The notes: a model not told the origin generated them from the sequence alone. A DNA stretch of 64,000 nt from Caldicellulosiruptor bescii DSM 6725 (GCF_000022325.1 NC_012034.1:2541501-2605500), one strand, 5' to 3'. Counted from the first letter of the stretch, positions 18,609 to 26,201 are shown. Numbers and translations: made by a program.

Positions 18609-18803
18609 TTAAATCAGCCCTTTCAAAGCTTTTTCAAGTTCTTCTTCCAATTCTCTTCTCCTCTGTTTTTCGTCTTCGCTCATATTAGCTTCTATCAACT
18701 CAACAAGAAAGTTAACAGAAGCATTGAACTTTTTTATCTCCTCATCATGCTTTTGCTGTATTATTTTTTGTTTTGCCTGCTGAAAATTTACAATCTTGCC
18801 CAC
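18609..18803 (-). CDS. small coiled-coil protein
   Basis: 64 aa, almost entirely helical and charged (MSEDEKQRRRELEEELEKALKG at the C-terminus). The start is GTG 18803, with AGGGG 9 nt upstream. It is followed by a stop-codon hairpin (AAAGGGC/GCCCTTT) and the 18077 gene, with which it forms a two-gene operon from a TATAAC promoter at 18841. Function unknown. Confidence 0.5.
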   Translation of the reverse strand: MGKIVNFQQAKQKIIQQKHDEEIKKFNASVNFLVELIEANMSEDEKQRRRELEEELEKALKGLI

Positions 18804-18867
18804 ATAACACACCCCCTGAGCAAATTTCTCTCTACTATTCGTTATACCACGCTCACAGAAAAAACTA

Positions 18868-18901
18868 CCCAAAAAAAAGGCAGGGATGAAGACCCTGCCT
18901 T
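18868..18901 (-). terminator. intrinsic terminator of the long operon ending in ardC
   Basis: AGGCAGGG/CCCTGCCT stem followed by T8 immediately after the ArdC stop. A new promoter (TATAAC at 18841-18846, preceded by GTGG) follows at once. Confidence 0.85.
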
Positions 18902-18905
18902 GAGC

Positions 18906-19847
18906 TTAAGCACTTGCCTGCTGCAGCTGTTTGTCCTGTTTTTCCTCGACTTTTTTCAAAATATATTCAACTGCCCTTTCTGCTTTCCCAGCTGCCTTCA
19001 CAATCATGGTTTTATCTTTTTGCAGTTGTTCCAGCCAGTAGTTAATGTACGCAACGTTGTTTTTGAATGTTTCTGGTATATCCAAACCATACATGTTAAG
19101 GAGAAATGCGCTTCCTATTTCGGCAACTAACTCTTCCTGAGCATAGTGCCAGTCGCCAAACCTGGAATGTCTGTGACGGTCCAATCTGGTTTTGTGTCCT
19201 GTGGAATGTACTATCTCATGAAAGACAGTGCTGAAGTATTCTTCTATTTTGTGTGCACCTTCAAACTTATCGAAGGTTGGCATATAAATTGTGTCGTTTG
19301 CTGGGGAATAGCAGGGTGCATAGTTACCGTGTTTGATGGGGCATATGGTGTTCCAGTCAGTCACAACCTGCAATGCTTTTCTAACTCTTTCATCATAGGG
19401 TACCGGGGTAATTTCTTTCTTTTCTTTTTTCTTTGCAGGCAAGCCTTCTACATCGTCGACATTGAAGACATAATAGTACCGGAGCAAGTAGACTGTTTTT
19501 GTGTTTTCCTGTTGTTCTTCTTCTATGACTTCTACAGTTTCTTCATCTTCCGGGATGTCCCTGGTTTCCTGCTTGACTGTGTCAACCTTCCAGAATACCA
19601 CGATGTATCCTTTGGCACCTTTCTTTAGTTTTGCGCCAAGTTTGTTTATTTGTCTGAATGTCAGATATTCTCCACCGGGTTCTAAGAGAAAAAGGTTGAC
19701 ACCATTATAGGGACGTCTAGTTTCCCAGTTAACTGGTCGACTATCAACACGCCAGCTTTTGTGCCAGGGAACAATTCCTTTTTCCAGTTGTTCTAAAATT
19801 CTTTCAGTAACAATCTCTGAAACCTTGCTTCCAAAGAAAATCTTCAT
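18906..19847 (-). CDS. ArdC-like antirestriction protein (DUF1738, zincin)
   Basis: 313 aa. The N-terminal ArdC ssDNA-binding domain (about residues 1-150: VTERILEQLEKGIVPWHKSW, RPYNGVNLFLL, LTFRQINKLG) is followed by a zinc metalloprotease-like domain with HEIVHSTGH and EELVAEIGSAFL. ArdC proteins protect incoming single-stranded DNA from restriction during transfer and are typical of conjugative elements. ATG 19847 lies right after GGGGGAGTTTGCT. The leader has box pair 19866-19886, and its RBS can pair over 9 bp with CTCCTCCTT upstream. Confidence 0.85.
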   Translation of the reverse strand: MKIFFGSKVSEIVTERILEQLEKGIVPWHKSWRVDSRPVNWETRRPYNGVNLFLLEPGGEYLTFRQINKLGAKLKKGAKGYIVVFWKVDTVKQETRDIPEDEETVEVIEEEQQENTKTVYLLRYYYVFNVDDVEGLPAKKKEKKEITPVPYDERVRKALQVVTDWNTICPIKHGNYAPCYSPANDTIYMPTFDKFEGAHKIEEYFSTVFHEIVHSTGHKTRLDRHRHSRFGDWHYAQEELVAEIGSAFLLNMYGLDIPETFKNNVAYINYWLEQLQKDKTMIVKAAGKAERAVEYILKKVEEKQDKQLQQASA

Positions 19848-19873
19848 AGCAAACTCCCCCTTACAGCAAACTT

Positions 19874-19996
19874 TTATTTGCAAACTACCGGAAAGGAGGA
19901 GTGAGGAAGAGGAACTACTTTGCAACCATCTTCACATTTCTCAACAAGGTACATAGCTACATCGTGACTTACAAAAGCGATAAATCTTCTTTCCAA
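19874..19996 (-). CDS. small protein, reads through the next leader box
   Basis: About 40 aa from TTG 19996 (or 43 aa from GTG 20005). It is preceded by AGGGGG and box pair 20021-20041. The C-terminal codons (SFPVVCK) are the box sequence of the following ardC leader, so translation would run through that RNA element. It has no recognisable domain. The short length makes it uncertain, but spacing and RBS match its neighbours. Confidence 0.45.
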   Translation of the reverse strand: MERRFIAFVSHDVAMYLVEKCEDGCKVVPLPHSSFPVVCK

Positions 19997-20075
19997 CTTA
20001 AACACCCCCTGTGAATCCCTGTGAACTTTTATTGGCAAACTACCAAGCAACAGGAAGGGCAGGGGCAAACCCTTC

Positions 20076-20297
20076 CTACGCTGCAAATCTTCTGACGAGC
20101 GATTCGGGTACTGCAAATACAAAGCGTGTTATCAGTCGTCCCTTTTCTGCATCAATAATGTAGTTTAACAAAAGCTTTACAGGCACTTTTCTTAATCTTT
20201 TTTTGATTTCATCTGCATCCATAGTGGTAGGATTGCTCAGTATATACAAATTGGTTGCCCCTGTTGGATTTAAACGTACCAAAGCAAACTTAATCAT
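20076..20297 (-). CDS. small hypothetical element protein
   Basis: 73 aa (MIKFALVRLNPTGATNLYILSN...). No family recognised. The start is ATG 20297 with AGGAGGG 8 nt upstream. Its leader has one AGTTAGC box inside a CCTTGG/CCAAGG stem that includes the RBS, preceded by a perfect GGCATAAGGC hairpin carrying the stop of the gene before. Confidence 0.55.
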   Translation of the reverse strand: MIKFALVRLNPTGATNLYILSNPTTMDADEIKKRLRKVPVKLLLNYIIDAEKGRLITRFVFAVPESLVRRFAA

Positions 20298-20351
20298 CTG
20301 CAAACCCTCCTTGGCTAACTTCCAAGGGAAGGCTGGCATAAGGCAAAAGCC

Positions 20352-20690
20352 TTATGCCGTTTTTTTCTGATGTTGTTCTTGTAATTGTTCCTGCAAATCC
20401 AGTTCCATGTCTCGAATGCGCCAATCAATGTATTTTAGAAGTTCCAGTAGCTGTTGTCTGACCAATTCCTGGTCTGCGTTTTTTCGTGGAACAAACACAT
20501 CGTTTCTGAGTACCCTGATTGTGTACTTTTTTGTTGGGTACTCTGGATAAACGCCGTAGTTAAGGTAAAAGTTAACTTTACCTAAGATGATGGTCAAATC
20601 AGCTCTGAGTGTCCGCAACTCATCAAGGTTAAGTTTTGTAATTTCAACTTCGTTGAAAGACCCCTTCTCAAAAACCTTGACATAATCCAT
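20352..20690 (-). CDS. hypothetical coiled-coil protein
   Basis: 112 aa, mainly helical (ELRTLRADLTIILGKVNFYLNYG; a long C-terminal helix ending LQEQLQEQHQKK). No family recognised. The start is ATG 20690. The leader is one of the clearest of the set: CTCCCCTTG and CAAGGGGAG form a 9-bp stem that hides the RBS and enclose the box pair 20708-20728; a third AGTTTGC touches the ATG. Confidence 0.55.
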   Translation of the reverse strand: MDYVKVFEKGSFNEVEITKLNLDELRTLRADLTIILGKVNFYLNYGVYPEYPTKKYTIRVLRNDVFVPRKNADQELVRQQLLELLKYIDWRIRDMELDLQEQLQEQHQKKTA

Positions 20691-20750
20691 GCAAACTCAC
20701 TCCCCTTGCTAACTGTATTTAGCAAACTACCAAGGGGAGCGAGGCAAGGT

Positions 20751-21719
20751 CTACCTTGCCTCTTTGATTTTTGACTTTGCAAGTCTGTAAGTAATTTTCT
20801 TAGTACCCAACTTTTCCAACTCCTGCTCTGAAAGTTTTAGCCTTTTAAGGCTTGTAAATGTGCAGTTTAGAAATTCTAACGGGTCCTTTCCAAGATTCCT
20901 AATGTAGTCATAGACTTTTTTCACATCAAAGTCCCAGTTATTTACTACTGTGAGTTTCCACACATTTGCTTCCGTTTGTATTTCTCCATATTCCTCAATG
21001 TAATCTCTTAACATTTCTTTTTTAAGCTCAAGCAGTACTTCTAACTCTTCAATTTCTCTTGCAAGTTTGACAGCATCTTCAGTAGTATTAACATTGTTGC
21101 ATACTGTTCTATAAGGACATGTTAGACAGTTTTTAGGATTATCAGTTTTGTTGAAAACACCAATATCTTCAGTCAAATCGTATTCAAACCGTGTTTCAAA
21201 AATTGCTGCATATGTTGCCTTAACCCAATCCAGTGTGCTTGCAGTTGCATTTGTGCTGATATCAACTTCTTCATCTTCGTTGTATCGTAGATAATGAAAG
21301 TAAACTTTATTACCTACTCCTGCAAGTCCTACTCTTTTAGCACCATAGTGGTATAAAATTAATTGTCGTGGATCAGCATTTTTCACCCAGTTTGTTTTCC
21401 AGTCAATTATCTCATCTGGTGTAATCAAGTCTATTACTGCTTCTACTGTGACATCATCAACCTGGAACCTGATAGATTTTTCTACACACTCAGTACCGAT
21501 ACCTTGTTTTTGTCTGACACGTGGTGTAATGAATTCTGCAATCTCAATACTGCACACCCCAGTAGTTATAAACTTTGCTATTTCCTCGTGGACTTTTTTA
21601 CCAAGTTCCAGAGCAGGTGTTGTATAGTCATAACCACAAATATACTTGTAATAATACGCTCTCGGGCATTTTTCAAACAATACTAACTTCGAATAACTCC
21701 CAGTCCATGTCTCTACCAT
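20751..21719 (-). CDS. Cas4/RecB-like PD-(D/E)XK exonuclease with Fe-S cysteines
   Basis: 322 aa. The nuclease motifs are visible: LELGKKVHEEI (His), then VEAVIDLITPDEIIDWKTN with D...D-x-K (about residues 95-112), and QLILYHYG (QxxxY). Four cysteines (KCPRAYYY near the N-terminus and NCLTCPYRTVC near 205) are placed as in the iron-sulphur cluster of Cas4/AddB. It lies in the same operon as the Bet annealing protein, so it probably makes single-stranded ends for recombination. The RBS sits in a perfect 12-bp stem (TCTCCCCTTTCT and complement) around box pair 21738-21758. Confidence 0.8.
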   Translation of the reverse strand: MVETWTGSYSKLVLFEKCPRAYYYKYICGYDYTTPALELGKKVHEEIAKFITTGVCSIEIAEFITPRVRQKQGIGTECVEKSIRFQVDDVTVEAVIDLITPDEIIDWKTNWVKNADPRQLILYHYGAKRVGLAGVGNKVYFHYLRYNEDEEVDISTNATASTLDWVKATYAAIFETRFEYDLTEDIGVFNKTDNPKNCLTCPYRTVCNNVNTTEDAVKLAREIEELEVLLELKKEMLRDYIEEYGEIQTEANVWKLTVVNNWDFDVKKVYDYIRNLGKDPLEFLNCTFTSLKRLKLSEQELEKLGTKKITYRLAKSKIKEAR

Positions 21720-21737
21720 CCTAACTCTCCCCTTTCT

Positions 21738-21758
21738 GCAAACTATTTTTGGCTAACT
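21738..21758 (-). promoter_or_regulatory. AGTTWGC box pair in an RBS-masking hairpin (clearest example)
   Basis: AGTTAGC and AGTTTGC separated by 7 nt. The boxes lie in the loop of a perfect 12-bp stem whose 3' arm is the ribosome-binding site of the 20751-21719 gene. The inner TTTTTGGC/GCCAAAAA arms form a second hairpin on the first box. Confidence 0.65.
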
Positions 21759-21781
21759 GCCAAAAAGAAAGGGGAGAAAAG

Positions 21782-21961
21782 CTACTGGTGGTCTGCCTGC
21801 TGCTCTGTAGAGTCAATAACAAGTTCAAACTTCCCAAGTTTCCAGTGGATGTTTTTGTTGAAAACAACGCAGTATCCCACCAGTAGCACAAAACCGAGGA
21901 TACCTAACCATAAAGCCCAGTCGAGAACTGTAGCAACAACTTTGAGAATTTGCATCAGCAT
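21782..21961 (-). CDS. small membrane protein
   Basis: 59 aa from ATG 21961 with one long hydrophobic segment (VVATVLDWALWLGILGFVLLVGYCVVF) and a polar C-terminus. No family recognised. RBS AAAGGAG lies 11 nt upstream. It borders the plus-strand promoter of small RNA 1 and, unlike its neighbours, has no AGTTWGC box of its own. Confidence 0.5.
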   Translation of the reverse strand: MLMQILKVVATVLDWALWLGILGFVLLVGYCVVFNKNIHWKLGKFELVIDSTEQQADHQ

Positions 21962-21965
21962 GGTA

Positions 21966-21993
21966 TTGTTCACTCCTTTTTTTGTGGTATAAT
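21966..21993 (+). promoter_or_regulatory. promoter of antitoxin-like RNA 1
   Basis: TTGTTC, 16-bp spacer, TATAAT at 21988-21993 preceded by GTGG. Plus strand, opposite to the surrounding genes. Confidence 0.7.
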
Positions 21994-21999
21994 GATATT

Positions 22000-22081
22000 A
22001 GGGTGTGTTGGGGAAAATTTATGGCAAATGCGGGTGTTGGAAGAGAAGTGGTAAGAATATTATCTTACCACTTCTTTTTTT
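22000..22081 (+). ncRNA. antitoxin-like small RNA, locus 1
   Basis: About 80 nt, from the GTGGTATAAT promoter to a strong terminator (GAAGTGGTAAGA/TCTTACCACTTC, T7). It is antisense to the last codons and 3' tail of the peptide gene at 22060-22206. Its 5' segment GGGTGTGTTGGGG (22001-22013) recurs in inverted orientation at 22234-22246, so the peptide mRNA carries it near its own 5' end. The same layout is found at loci 2 and 3. Confidence 0.65.
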
Positions 22082-22206
22082 ATGCGTATCCTGAAAGGTT
22101 TTAGACTAAAGTAGATTTTGAAGTTTGCCTTTGCAAAACAAACCGATACAATAGCAATGATTGATACAACGGACAGTAGTACAGGTTTAACCATAGTTTC
22201 CAACAC
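22060..22206 (-). CDS. type I toxin-like membrane peptide, locus 1
   Basis: 44-48 aa (GTG 22206, TTG 22203 or ATG 22194), one hydrophobic helix (VLLSVVSIIAIVSVCFA) then a basic tail ending RIRIKKEVVR. The stop codon lies in the terminator stem of the convergent RNA. RBS AGGGGGTGATA pairs over 11 bp with TATCACCCCCT 50 nt upstream, which would keep the mRNA silent. This is the architecture of TxpA/BsrG-type toxins. The peptide itself matches no family I can name. Confidence 0.6.
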   Translation of the reverse strand: MLETMVKPVLLSVVSIIAIVSVCFAKANFKIYFSLKPFRIRIKKEVVR

Positions 22207-22361
22207 TATCACCCCCTCTTTCGAAGTTGTTTACCCCAACACACCCGTGTCTTTAAAAGGGGGTGATAATTCCCGCATTGCATGCTTTAAACGCACCAAA
22301 CTTTATTGGGCAAACTCTGATTTGGCAAACTCCCAAGCCAGAGACAGGTCTTGGACCTGTC

Positions 22362-22688
22362 TCATCGTGCAGCACATAAGAAAGAATCGATTTTGTCCAA
22401 AATGTGTTTCTTTGGAAATCTAAGTATCTTTTCAGGTTTCCCTTTCAAGTCTTCGTATATTAATTCGTACACTGCACCTAAGAAATCGCTGAGTTTTACC
22501 TTGTCTGCCATTTCTGCATAGACACTATGGAGTTTTTCTACAATTTGGTCCTGTGTATCATCTGACAGCCACTCAAAGCCACATCGCATCAGTAAGAGTT
22601 TTTCAAAGATCATGAGTTTTTCCAGAGCGTTTGGGTCTTGCTCGGTTACAAAGTTATACAATTCTCTATAGTTCCTGATATCCTCCAT
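22362..22688 (-). CDS. hypothetical helical element protein
   Basis: 108 aa, predicted all-helical (YRELYNFVTEQDPNALEKLMIFEKLLLMR...). No family recognised. The start is ATG 22688, with GGGGGGAG 6 nt upstream. The leader has box pair 22704-22724 and a GC-rich hairpin after the previous stop, with CCCC able to reach the RBS. Confidence 0.5.
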   Translation of the reverse strand: MEDIRNYRELYNFVTEQDPNALEKLMIFEKLLLMRCGFEWLSDDTQDQIVEKLHSVYAEMADKVKLSDFLGAVYELIYEDLKGKPEKILRFPKKHILDKIDSFLCAAR

Positions 22689-22756
22689 CTTAACTCCCCC
22701 CTTGCCAACTTTTATTGGCTAACTGCCAGGATGAGCGGGGCAGTGCAGCCGCCGCA

Positions 22757-23098
22757 TTACAAAACCTGGAACCTGCGGATAGCTACAATCTGCCCTGTCC
22801 CGTCACGTACAGCAGACTGTGGACCAGTATCAGGAGCAACAAGGTCGTCTCTGCAAATACCCATCTGCTGAAGAGCTTGGAGTACAACCGTGGACACGAT
22901 ATAAACAACTCCATCCTGTGGCTCTGGTAATGTTACATTGTTGAAAACTGTTCTCACTACTGGAACACCATCAATGTTGCCAACTATCTCTTGTGTGGTC
23001 TCAACTCTTACAACCACTCCAGAGGACTCCACAGTCATGATACTTCCATCCTCACGCAAAATATTAATTGCATGAGGAGTACAGTTAACAAATCTCAT
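22757..23098 (-). CDS. conserved phage/element protein of unknown function
   Basis: 113 aa beginning MRFVNCTPHAINILREDGSI and ending VAPDTGPQSAVRDGTGQIVAIRRFQVL. Both ends are recognisable in a small protein family common in phages and integrative elements, with the conserved NCTPHAINI and DLVAPDTGP-SAVRD motifs. No biochemical role is known to me. ATG 23098 follows GGGAGG. Leader box pair 23116-23137, preceded by a GGCAGGC/GCCTGCC hairpin. Confidence 0.6.
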   Translation of the reverse strand: MRFVNCTPHAINILREDGSIMTVESSGVVVRVETTQEIVGNIDGVPVVRTVFNNVTLPEPQDGVVYIVSTVVLQALQQMGICRDDLVAPDTGPQSAVRDGTGQIVAIRRFQVL

Positions 23099-23177
23099 AG
23101 CAAGCCAACCTCCCTGCAAACTCTGTTTAAGCAAACTTCCAACAACGGCAGGCAAGCAATGCCTGCCACTCTCAAAC

Positions 23178-23738
23178 TTAATTGTGATAATCAAAGATAA
23201 CAAAGGCAAACTGTTCAGGTTTTTTGTAAACCTCTTCATAGACAGTATCATCCAAGTACGCTGTTCCATGATATGTGCTGAAGAAAAAGGAATTACTCAG
23301 GTACTCACCGGATAAATAGGCCATAAGCTTAGACAAACAGTAGAGAAACAAATGGTTATTAGAAGATAGACCTTTTTGTGCCTCTTCTATAAGTTTGCTG
23401 ACTGAGACTGTAAAATTGCCACTCGAATCAATCCAGCCATGTTCTTTTAATGTTGACACGTAATTTTCAATTTCTTCTTGTTGGTTTCTTCGAATACGGT
23501 CTAATATTTCTCGTACTTTTTCTGGCTGCTCGCTCCCCAGAACTACATTTTCTGGAAATTCGTCAGCCCATCTACCAGCAGTCTCAGTCTCTCGCCAATC
23601 ATAGACAATGTCGGAGTAGACACTAGTTTGTTCTTCTGCATAATTTCTGATTTCTTCTTTGATGTTATCGAAATCGTTCAGCTCAAGTTCTTCTTTGAGT
23701 TCTGGGACGTTAACAAGAATGAAATGAACGTAGTGCAT
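23178..23738 (-). CDS. hypothetical acidic element protein
   Basis: 186 aa, acidic and helical in the first 120 residues (VPELKEELELNDFDNIKEEIRNYAEEQ, REILDRIRRNQQEEIENYVSTLKE). No family recognised. ATG 23738 follows GGGGG. In its leader the hairpin AAGGCAGGG/CCCTGCCTT carries CCCCC in its loop, complementary to the GGGGG RBS on the far side of box pair 23755-23775: a possible pseudoknot. Confidence 0.5.
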   Translation of the reverse strand: MHYVHFILVNVPELKEELELNDFDNIKEEIRNYAEEQTSVYSDIVYDWRETETAGRWADEFPENVVLGSEQPEKVREILDRIRRNQQEEIENYVSTLKEHGWIDSSGNFTVSVSKLIEEAQKGLSSNNHLFLYCLSKLMAYLSGEYLSNSFFFSTYHGTAYLDDTVYEEVYKKPEQFAFVIFDYHN

Positions 23739-23808
23739 AAGTAAAACACCCCCTGCAAACTATTTTTTGCAAACTTCCAAAGGCAGGGCGAAGGGGGAAC
23801 TCCCTGCC

Positions 23809-24942
23809 TTATTCTTCAACAGAAGTTACAAGCAACAGACCGGATGAGAGTTTTTTGATTGTAACTCTGCTGAAAATGAATCCTTTTTCGACCTGTTCCA
23901 TGATTTCTTTCTGGTTAATAATCACTTCAAATTCACCTTCATCTGCGATGACCTTTACCTTCATGTAGTCAGTACCTTTGCTTTTAGATTGTCGAATAAT
24001 CGGGTCACCGATGACTCCAACGTTGTGGAGTTCAATAACAGTAGACTGAGCAGATTGTTGTGTTTCTTCGACTTTTGATTCTTTTGCAGACAGTGGAACA
24101 ACTTTTTCTTCTTGTCTATTTGCTTGTTCAGTATAGCTCGTACTAATTGTTCCAATAGTAGGCTCTTGGTAGTAGTTTTCTATGGTACTAACAGGTTCAG
24201 TTGGCAGTTGTGCACTGTCCACTGGCATTTCCTCCAGGGCATACATTCCCTGAAACTGCTCTGGAAATGCTTCTCTGAGCGCCTGTACCAGTGCAACCTT
24301 TCTTATCATGGTGGCTGGCATTTCTCTCCAACTTCGTGTTGGTTGTCCATCTTTTTTCTTTCTTATATATTCTTGTAGCGAGACGCTAATTTCTATTGGA
24401 ACTGCCCAGTCTTTTCTGAATACTTTAGCCCAGCCACCAACTAGTTCCTCATCCGATTGCACCAATGTTCCAACCCTGTACTCTAATTCGTACTCTGACG
24501 TTTTTATAAGTTCTACAACGTAGTCAACAAAGTTTATTAAAAGTTTCTTCTCGTCTTCATTTGCTGTAACCGTTTTGATTTTTTCTATAAGTTTCCTTTT
24601 GATTTCATTTACTCTGTTATATTTTCTCACGATTACCCCGGCCTGCCAGCCAGCACACAGTTCACATTTTGAGGCCCTTTTGGTGAATGTTTCTTTGCCA
24701 ACTACAATTGTAGCTGGTTCGTCACCATACTTTATCAAATATGCCTCTCTTAGGAACGGATTAAGTTTTTGGTACTGGCAGAGTTTTAAAAACATAAGCA
24801 CTTCTGCATCAGTTACCTTCGATGGGTCACCGCTGACCAAGTATCTTTTGACAATTTCAGGCGACAATCTAACTTTTCCGCTTTCAGTATCGTATTCCAC
24901 TGTTCCCCCTTCAATCTTTGCAAGTTCTTTTACATCACTCAT
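23809..24942 (-). CDS. bet: Bet/RecT-family single-strand annealing protein with C-terminal extension
   Basis: 377 aa. The N-terminal 220 residues match phage recombination protein Bet: TDAEVLMFLKLCQYQKLNPFLREAYLIKYGD, IVVGKETFTKRA and PATMIRKVALVQALREAFPE. An insert of about 50 aa (RVNEIKRKLIEKIKTVTANEDEK) interrupts the core. The last 75 residues (VGVIGDPIIRQSKSKGTDYMKVKVIADE...) look like an added OB-type beta domain. It anneals complementary single strands and would act with the Cas4-like nuclease (20751) and SSB. ATG 24942 follows GGGAGG by 9 nt; box pair 24958-24979. Confidence 0.82.
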   Translation of the reverse strand: MSDVKELAKIEGGTVEYDTESGKVRLSPEIVKRYLVSGDPSKVTDAEVLMFLKLCQYQKLNPFLREAYLIKYGDEPATIVVGKETFTKRASKCELCAGWQAGVIVRKYNRVNEIKRKLIEKIKTVTANEDEKKLLINFVDYVVELIKTSEYELEYRVGTLVQSDEELVGGWAKVFRKDWAVPIEISVSLQEYIRKKKDGQPTRSWREMPATMIRKVALVQALREAFPEQFQGMYALEEMPVDSAQLPTEPVSTIENYYQEPTIGTISTSYTEQANRQEEKVVPLSAKESKVEETQQSAQSTVIELHNVGVIGDPIIRQSKSKGTDYMKVKVIADEGEFEVIINQKEIMEQVEKGFIFSRVTIKKLSSGLLLVTSVEE

Positions 24943-25019
24943 AACCAACTACCTCCCGCAAACTTATTTTTGGCAAACTGCCAAACACCGGGCAGGGAAC
25001 CTTCTCCTGCCCAATTTTT

Positions 25020-25634
25020 TTACAGGTAGTCGTGAATGCGAATGTACTTGAAATCAGCAAGCAACTCCGGTTTTCGTTTCAAATCTTCAAACGTATACAC
25101 AGTATAGCCACCATTTCTGTAGTATCCAAAGAACCCACCGCAATCTTCGATGAATTCAAGTTCAAATTTAAGGTTTGGATACTTCTTTTCAACATGTACT
25201 ACAAGCGGTGCTACTGGTGACCAAGCAGTATCAAAAGTATATACTATTTTGGCGTTCCCAATATCCTTTTCGATCTTGACATCAATGTCTTCATCATCCA
25301 CCAAGTCCCATTTAGTACCCCATTTAGCGCATTGCCATTCGTAGCCGTTGGGAAATTCTTCATCCTCAAGCGAAGCGATAAAGAAGATGTCATACTTATC
25401 GTACTTGTTGCAAAACTCTTTCCATTTTCTATAACCTTCTTCACTTGGGTCCCAGTAGCCTTTTTGAAGTATTATATCGGGTATTGGTCGGAGTGCTGAG
25501 AAAGTATACTGTTTTCTGGTTGGTTTCTTGTGTCCTGGATACACCTGCGGAATATTGTAAAATTGTCTGTCAAACTTTATTACATCTTCTTCAGAACCGC
25601 TGACCACAAGCACATTTCTACACCAGTTTGGCAT
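25020..25634 (-). CDS. DUF1281/Api92-like ferredoxin-fold protein
   Basis: 204 aa beginning MPNWCRNVLVVSGSEEDVIKF and containing FSALRPIP, YEWQCAKWGTKWD, FDTAWSPVAPLV and FIEDCGGFFGYY. These are hallmarks of the DUF1281 family, found on plasmids and phages, whose function is unknown. ATG 25634 lies directly after the third AGTTAGC copy. The preceding gene stops 5 nt before it, inside the RBS. Confidence 0.7.
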   Translation of the reverse strand: MPNWCRNVLVVSGSEEDVIKFDRQFYNIPQVYPGHKKPTRKQYTFSALRPIPDIILQKGYWDPSEEGYRKWKEFCNKYDKYDIFFIASLEDEEFPNGYEWQCAKWGTKWDLVDDEDIDVKIEKDIGNAKIVYTFDTAWSPVAPLVVHVEKKYPNLKFELEFIEDCGGFFGYYRNGGYTVYTFEDLKRKPELLADFKYIRIHDYL

Positions 25635-25640
25635 TGCTAA

Positions 25641-25856
25641 CTACCCCCTCGCTAACTTTTTTATTTGGCAAACTACCGGAGCATCAGACCACCGGTCAAA
25701 ACTTTTTCTCTCCTGCAAATATTCTTCCAGAACTTTTAGTCTATCCTGTAGCATAGAGTCTTTGTTAATACGTCCACATGCATTGCACTGCACACAAATT
25801 TCATAAGACCATGGATTCCTACAGTTATCGGCAGTTGTGAAGTCGATGAACATCAT
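25641..25856 (-). CDS. small zinc-ribbon-like protein, overlaps next leader
   Basis: 71 aa with C-x14-C-x2-C-x2-C spacing (CRNPWSYEICVQCNACGRI), suggesting a metal-binding ribbon, followed by a helix. Its last 14 codons (PVVCQIKKLARG) run through the box pair 25651-25674 and end on the RBS of the next gene. Translation of this gene would therefore melt the RNA element of the following one. ATG 25856 after GGGGG. Confidence 0.5.
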   Translation of the reverse strand: MMFIDFTTADNCRNPWSYEICVQCNACGRINKDSMLQDRLKVLEEYLQERKSFDRWSDAPVVCQIKKLARG

Positions 25857-25945
25857 CTTGGATCGCCCCCTGAAAACTTTGCTTAGCAAACTACCAAGAC
25901 TGGATTTGCAAACCAGACCTGTAAACTGAAATGACCTTACAAACA

Positions 25946-25989
25946 CAAAAAGCCCTGAGAAGAAGTTTTTATACTTCTCGCTCAGGGCT
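25946..25989 (-). terminator. leader terminator with AGTTWGC boxes (attenuator 2)
   Basis: AGCCCTGAG.../...CTCAGGGCT stem with an inner GAAGT/ACTTC pair, then TTTTTG. Box series 25987-26015 abuts its 5' arm. It lies between promoter 26128 and the first gene at 25856. Confidence 0.7.
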
Positions 25990-26046
25990 AACTATCAATG
26001 GCTAACTGGCAAACTGAATATTCAGTTGCCAAGCTGCAGAAAATAA

Positions 26047-26100
26047 CAAAAGCCACAGGTATCTGCAGGTTTTTTAGACCCTGGCAAACAACCTGTGGCT
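26047..26100 (-). terminator. leader terminator with AGTTWGC boxes (attenuator 1)
   Basis: AGCCACAGGT.../...ACCTGTGGCT stem followed by TTTTG. Box pair 26098-26118 directly precedes it. It is the first structure after promoter 26128-26155, so transcripts must pass two such terminators. Confidence 0.7.
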
Positions 26101-26127
26101 AACTTTTCAAGGCTAACTTCTATTTTT

Positions 26128-26155
26128 ATTATACCACACTTTCTATTCATTGCAA
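26128..26155 (-). promoter_or_regulatory. element promoter (TTGCAA / GTGG-TATAAT) for the 25856-18906 operon
   Basis: TTGCAA at 26150-26155, 16-bp spacer ending GTGG, TATAAT at 26128-26133. It faces the long run of genes down to ardC. Confidence 0.75.
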
Positions 26156-26201
26156 CAGGATTTTGCAAACTTTGTTTTGTCAAACTGCCGGGGTGGAAGG
26201 A

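Noticed and set aside
20751-21719. Cas4 of a CRISPR system
   Set aside because: No cas1, cas2 or repeats nearby; the operon holds Bet and replication genes, so a recombination exonuclease is more likely.
24625-24680. Zinc site in Bet (CELCAGW)
   Set aside because: Only two cysteines in the segment; not enough for a metal-binding call.
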